Assembly (NCBI RefSeq): GCF_023015965.1
Contig: NZ_JALKAN010000002.1
Span: forward strand, 682,001-746,000
Direction of reading: 5' to 3'
Origin: Allomuricauda sp. F6463D
GTDB lineage: Bacteria > Bacteroidota > Bacteroidia > Flavobacteriales > Flavobacteriaceae
DNA length: 64,000 bases
Shown: positions 61,690 to 64,000 of the stretch, in pieces
Numbering within the stretch: the stretch's first letter is position 1
Layout of the letters: every line of letters begins with the position of its first letter
Translations under genes and position numbers: made by a program
Notes under the pieces: model-generated
Databases searched by the model: none
The model's input: only the letters and a program-made list of their open reading frames with translations
What the model was told of the DNA's origin: nothing

Positions 61690-63090
61690 TTATTTCCAGC
61701 CTCCACCAAGCGCTCTGTACAATTCCACAATGGCATTTAATTGGGCATATTGTGAATCTACATAGTTAAGTTCGGAGCTCAAAGCATTTTGCCGCGCAGT
61801 TAGAACCTCCAAATAATTGGCTAGACCATTATTCAATAATTCTTCGGAATAGTCTTCAGCTTTGGAATAAGCGTTCAATTCTTTAGAGCGTGCCTCAATT
61901 TTCCTTGTTTCCGCTTCATAGGTATAGAGGGCATCGCTCACTTCCCTGCCTGCCGTAAGCAATGCTTGCTTATATGCCAAAAATGCTTGTTGTTGTTTGG
62001 CTTTGGACGCTTCCCACTGGGTACGTAGTTGACGTCCTTTGAAAATTGGCTGGGTCAAAGAACCTATTAAGGATGAGAACAATGAACTTGCATCCAACCA
62101 ATTATCAAGTTCCAAACTTTGGAAACCTCCTGAAGCAGATAAGCTCAACGAAGGATATAGACTGCTTTTGGCTACATTCGTCAGTTCAAAAGCATTGATA
62201 AGACCATATTCCGCTTGTAATACATCTGGACGGTTGGCGAGCAATAAATATGGAATACCTGTACTCAACTCTGTGTCGATGATCTGATTGTCCAAACTTC
62301 CCCTTTGTATTTTTTGAGGGCCTTCTCCCAACAATATACTAAAGGCATTTTCCAAAAGCTTAATGTTGTTTTCCAAGTCAATCACGATAATCTCTGTAGA
62401 ATGTACTTGTGCTTCGGTTTGTTTCACCGCAACTTCGGTAACCTGACCTGCGTCTTTAAGGCTAATGGTGGTTTCCAAACTATTTTTTCTAGCTTCCAAA
62501 GTTTGTTTGGAAACTTCCAATTGTTTATCCAAAGCCAACAATTGATAATAGGTAGAAGCAATTTTGCCAATCAAGTTAGTTTTTACAGCTTGATGGGCGG
62601 AAACGCTTTGTAGGTAAGCAGCACTAAAAGCCCTTTTATTACTTCTGATCTTTCCCCAAATATCAGCCTCCCATGAAAGGGTTCCGGATAATTCATATTG
62701 TTCTAGTGGACGGGTAAAAAAGCTACCAAATTGGCTATTTTCCGAATTTTTTGTTCTAGTAAAACTTGCCGTTCCGGATAGGGTAGGGTAAAATCCTGCC
62801 TTGCCCTGTTTTACATAGGCTTCGGAGGCAACAACATTTTGTAGGGCAATCCTAATATCTATGTTGTTTTTAAGCCCTTGTTCAATATAGGATTTCAATT
62901 GCTCATCTTTAAACAGGTCTTTCCAAGAGACGCTGGCCATGGAAATACTATCTTTTGGCAAATGATCCGTTCTGTAAAGGTTATCGGTTTCTATCTCGGG
63001 CCTCGAATAGTTTTTTGCTACAAAACAAGATTGTAACAGCAAAGAAACTGAGAGCAACAGAACAAATTTATATGTGGATTTTGATTTCAT
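61690..63090 (-). CDS. RND efflux outer-membrane factor (OprM/NodT type lipoprotein)
   Basis: 466 residues. Lipoprotein signal ending LLLQSCFVAKNYSRPEI. Two TolC-like repeats: coiled-coil helices with GLKNNIDIRIALQNVVASEA and the second-half VAKSSLYPSLSLSASGGFQS, LTQPIFKGRQLRTQ, and the C-terminal YRALGGGW typical of NodT-family proteins. Forms the trimeric outer-membrane duct for the RND pump encoded 17 bases upstream. Confidence 0.94.
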   Translation of the reverse strand: MKSKSTYKFVLLLSVSLLLQSCFVAKNYSRPEIETDNLYRTDHLPKDSISMASVSWKDLFKDEQLKSYIEQGLKNNIDIRIALQNVVASEAYVKQGKAGFYPTLSGTASFTRTKNSENSQFGSFFTRPLEQYELSGTLSWEADIWGKIRSNKRAFSAAYLQSVSAHQAVKTNLIGKIASTYYQLLALDKQLEVSKQTLEARKNSLETTISLKDAGQVTEVAVKQTEAQVHSTEIIVIDLENNIKLLENAFSILLGEGPQKIQRGSLDNQIIDTELSTGIPYLLLANRPDVLQAEYGLINAFELTNVAKSSLYPSLSLSASGGFQSLELDNWLDASSLFSSLIGSLTQPIFKGRQLRTQWEASKAKQQQAFLAYKQALLTAGREVSDALYTYEAETRKIEARSKELNAYSKAEDYSEELLNNGLANYLEVLTARQNALSSELNYVDSQYAQLNAIVELYRALGGGWK

Positions 63091-63107
63091 GCTTTTTAGC
63101 TTTGTAA

Positions 63108-64000
63108 TTAAGCGTTTTTTACTTCAATAGATTCTGGTTTTCCTGAGACACGTTCTTGCAGTGCCTGGAATACCACAAAAAGGACCGGTACTGCAAAAAC
63201 CCCTAAAATGGTTCCCACTAGCATTCCACCAACAGCACTTACCCCGATTGATTGGTTGCCAATTGCCCCAATACCTGATGAAAGAGCCAATGGTAATAGA
63301 CCAAAAATGAAAGCAAAGGAGGTCATCAAAATAGGACGTAGCCTAGCACGGGCACCATCTGCTGCTGCATCGAAGAGCGATAATCCTGCCCGTCTTCGTT
63401 GCAATGCAAACTCTACGATTAAAATCGCGTTTTTGGCCAACAGACCTATCAACATAATTAAGGCAATCTGGAAATAGATGTTATTTTGCAAGCCTGCCAA
63501 GTTGATGAAAAGAATCGCACCTGCTATACCAAACGGAAGCGATAACAGTATGGAAAGTGGTAAAATATAACTTTCGTACTGTGCGCTCAACAAAAAATAC
63601 ACGAATATTAGACTCAAGATAAAAATGAGAATGGTCTGGGAACCTGCATTACTTTCCTCGCGTGAAAGTCCTGAATAATCATAAGTATAGGAAGTCGGCA
63701 ATACTTGGGCCGCAACTTCTTCAATGGCCGTAATGGCATCCCCAGTACTATAGCCTGCATTAGGAACACCAGTCACTTTGACCGCACTTAACAAGTTGAA
63801 TCGCTGAACAACCTCAGGGCCATATATTTTATTAAGTGTTACAAACTGACTTACTGCAACCGATTCCCCATTGCTGTTTCTCACAAAAATATGGTTCAAC
63901 GAATTTTCATTGGCACGATGTTCGGGTTTGGCCTGGATCATAACACGATATTGTTTACCGAATTTATTAAAATCGGTCGCATAGATACCTCCAAAATATC
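63108..64000 (-). CDS. RND efflux transporter permease (AcrB/HAE1 type), C-terminal part
   Basis: Partial: the frame stays open to the right edge of the window. The visible part starts in the porter domain (FNKFGKQYRVMIQAKPEHRA, VVQRFNLLSAVKVTG, the pattern of the AcrB PC1/PN1 region). It then covers the last transmembrane bundle (LPLSILLSLPFGIAGAILFI, LIGLLAKNAILIVEFALQRR, RARLRPILMTSFAFIFGLLP). A proton-driven drug pump of the inner membrane. The 17-base gap to the outer-membrane factor indicates one operon; the periplasmic adaptor should lie beyond the edge. Confidence 0.95.
   Translation of the reverse strand, partial: YFGGIYATDFNKFGKQYRVMIQAKPEHRANENSLNHIFVRNSNGESVAVSQFVTLNKIYGPEVVQRFNLLSAVKVTGVPNAGYSTGDAITAIEEVAAQVLPTSYTYDYSGLSREESNAGSQTILIFILSLIFVYFLLSAQYESYILPLSILLSLPFGIAGAILFINLAGLQNNIYFQIALIMLIGLLAKNAILIVEFALQRRRAGLSLFDAAADGARARLRPILMTSFAFIFGLLPLALSSGIGAIGNQSIGVSAVGGMLVGTILGVFAVPVLFVVFQALQERVSGKPESIEVKNA

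Overview
The window looks like chromosome from a member of the Flavobacteriaceae (Bacteroidota), probably marine and Muricauda/Maribacter-like. The evidence is consistent. Protein families include a TSP3-OmpA porin, a long PurF, an IPExxxVDY protein between rnc and pyk, a viroplasmin-type RNase H and an AddAB-like pair. Several genes carry the Bacteroidota promoter signature (TTTG, about 19 nt, TAnnTTTG), base composition is AT-rich, and Shine-Dalgarno sequences are mostly absent. No rRNA, insertion sequence, prophage or CRISPR array is visible. One tRNA (Ala, GGC) is present.

Layout. 0-11 kb: a TauE/SafE-type permease, then a minus-strand block with an M14 peptidase, an ArfB-like rescue factor overlapping an ABC ATPase, a prolyl oligopeptidase, asd, mscL, and alr overlapping tdk. 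11-23 kb: housekeeping genes on both strands (rsmI, Crp-like regulator, DinB-like, AhpD-like and OsmC-like proteins, lysoplasmalogenase, recJ, MFS exporter, lpxH, a 30-residue membrane microprotein, enoyl-CoA hydratase, MATE, GNAT, UspA). 23-28 kb: tRNA-Ala, an OmpR-type two-component pair whose regulator has no ordinary start codon, a UspA-like protein and a SulP anion transporter. 28-39 kb: RluA, SDR, then AddB-like, ompA, kbl and AddA-like genes, then superoxide dismutase.

39.3-43.6 kb is the one clearly accessory stretch. It holds four minus-strand exported or membrane-type genes: a mosaic lipoprotein with an HExxH motif, a secreted protein, a glutaredoxin-like gene broken by two single-A insertions, and a small anchored protein. 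It is bracketed by three direct copies of a 39-nt sequence. Read on the minus strand, each copy starts just after a promoter-like -7 element and runs into its own strong but sequence-different hairpin. This has the architecture of a small-RNA family and is the most interesting signal in the window.

43.6-64 kb returns to core genes: purF, a PfkB kinase, RNase H and purN on the minus strand; acpP, fabF, rnc, IPExxxVDY and pyk on the plus strand; then TetR, an M16 protease, dinB, a CYTH protein, an outer-membrane-like protein, a permease overlapping a Tat-type aminotransferase, and the distal end of an RND efflux operon that runs off the right edge.

Shared logic: fatty-acid synthesis (acpP-fabF), purine synthesis (purN, purF), recombinational repair (addA-like, addB-like, recJ, dinB), and multidrug or solute export (MATE, MFS, RND-OMF). 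A palindromic REP-like repeat built on AACTTGTTTCAGG occurs at three intergenic sites.
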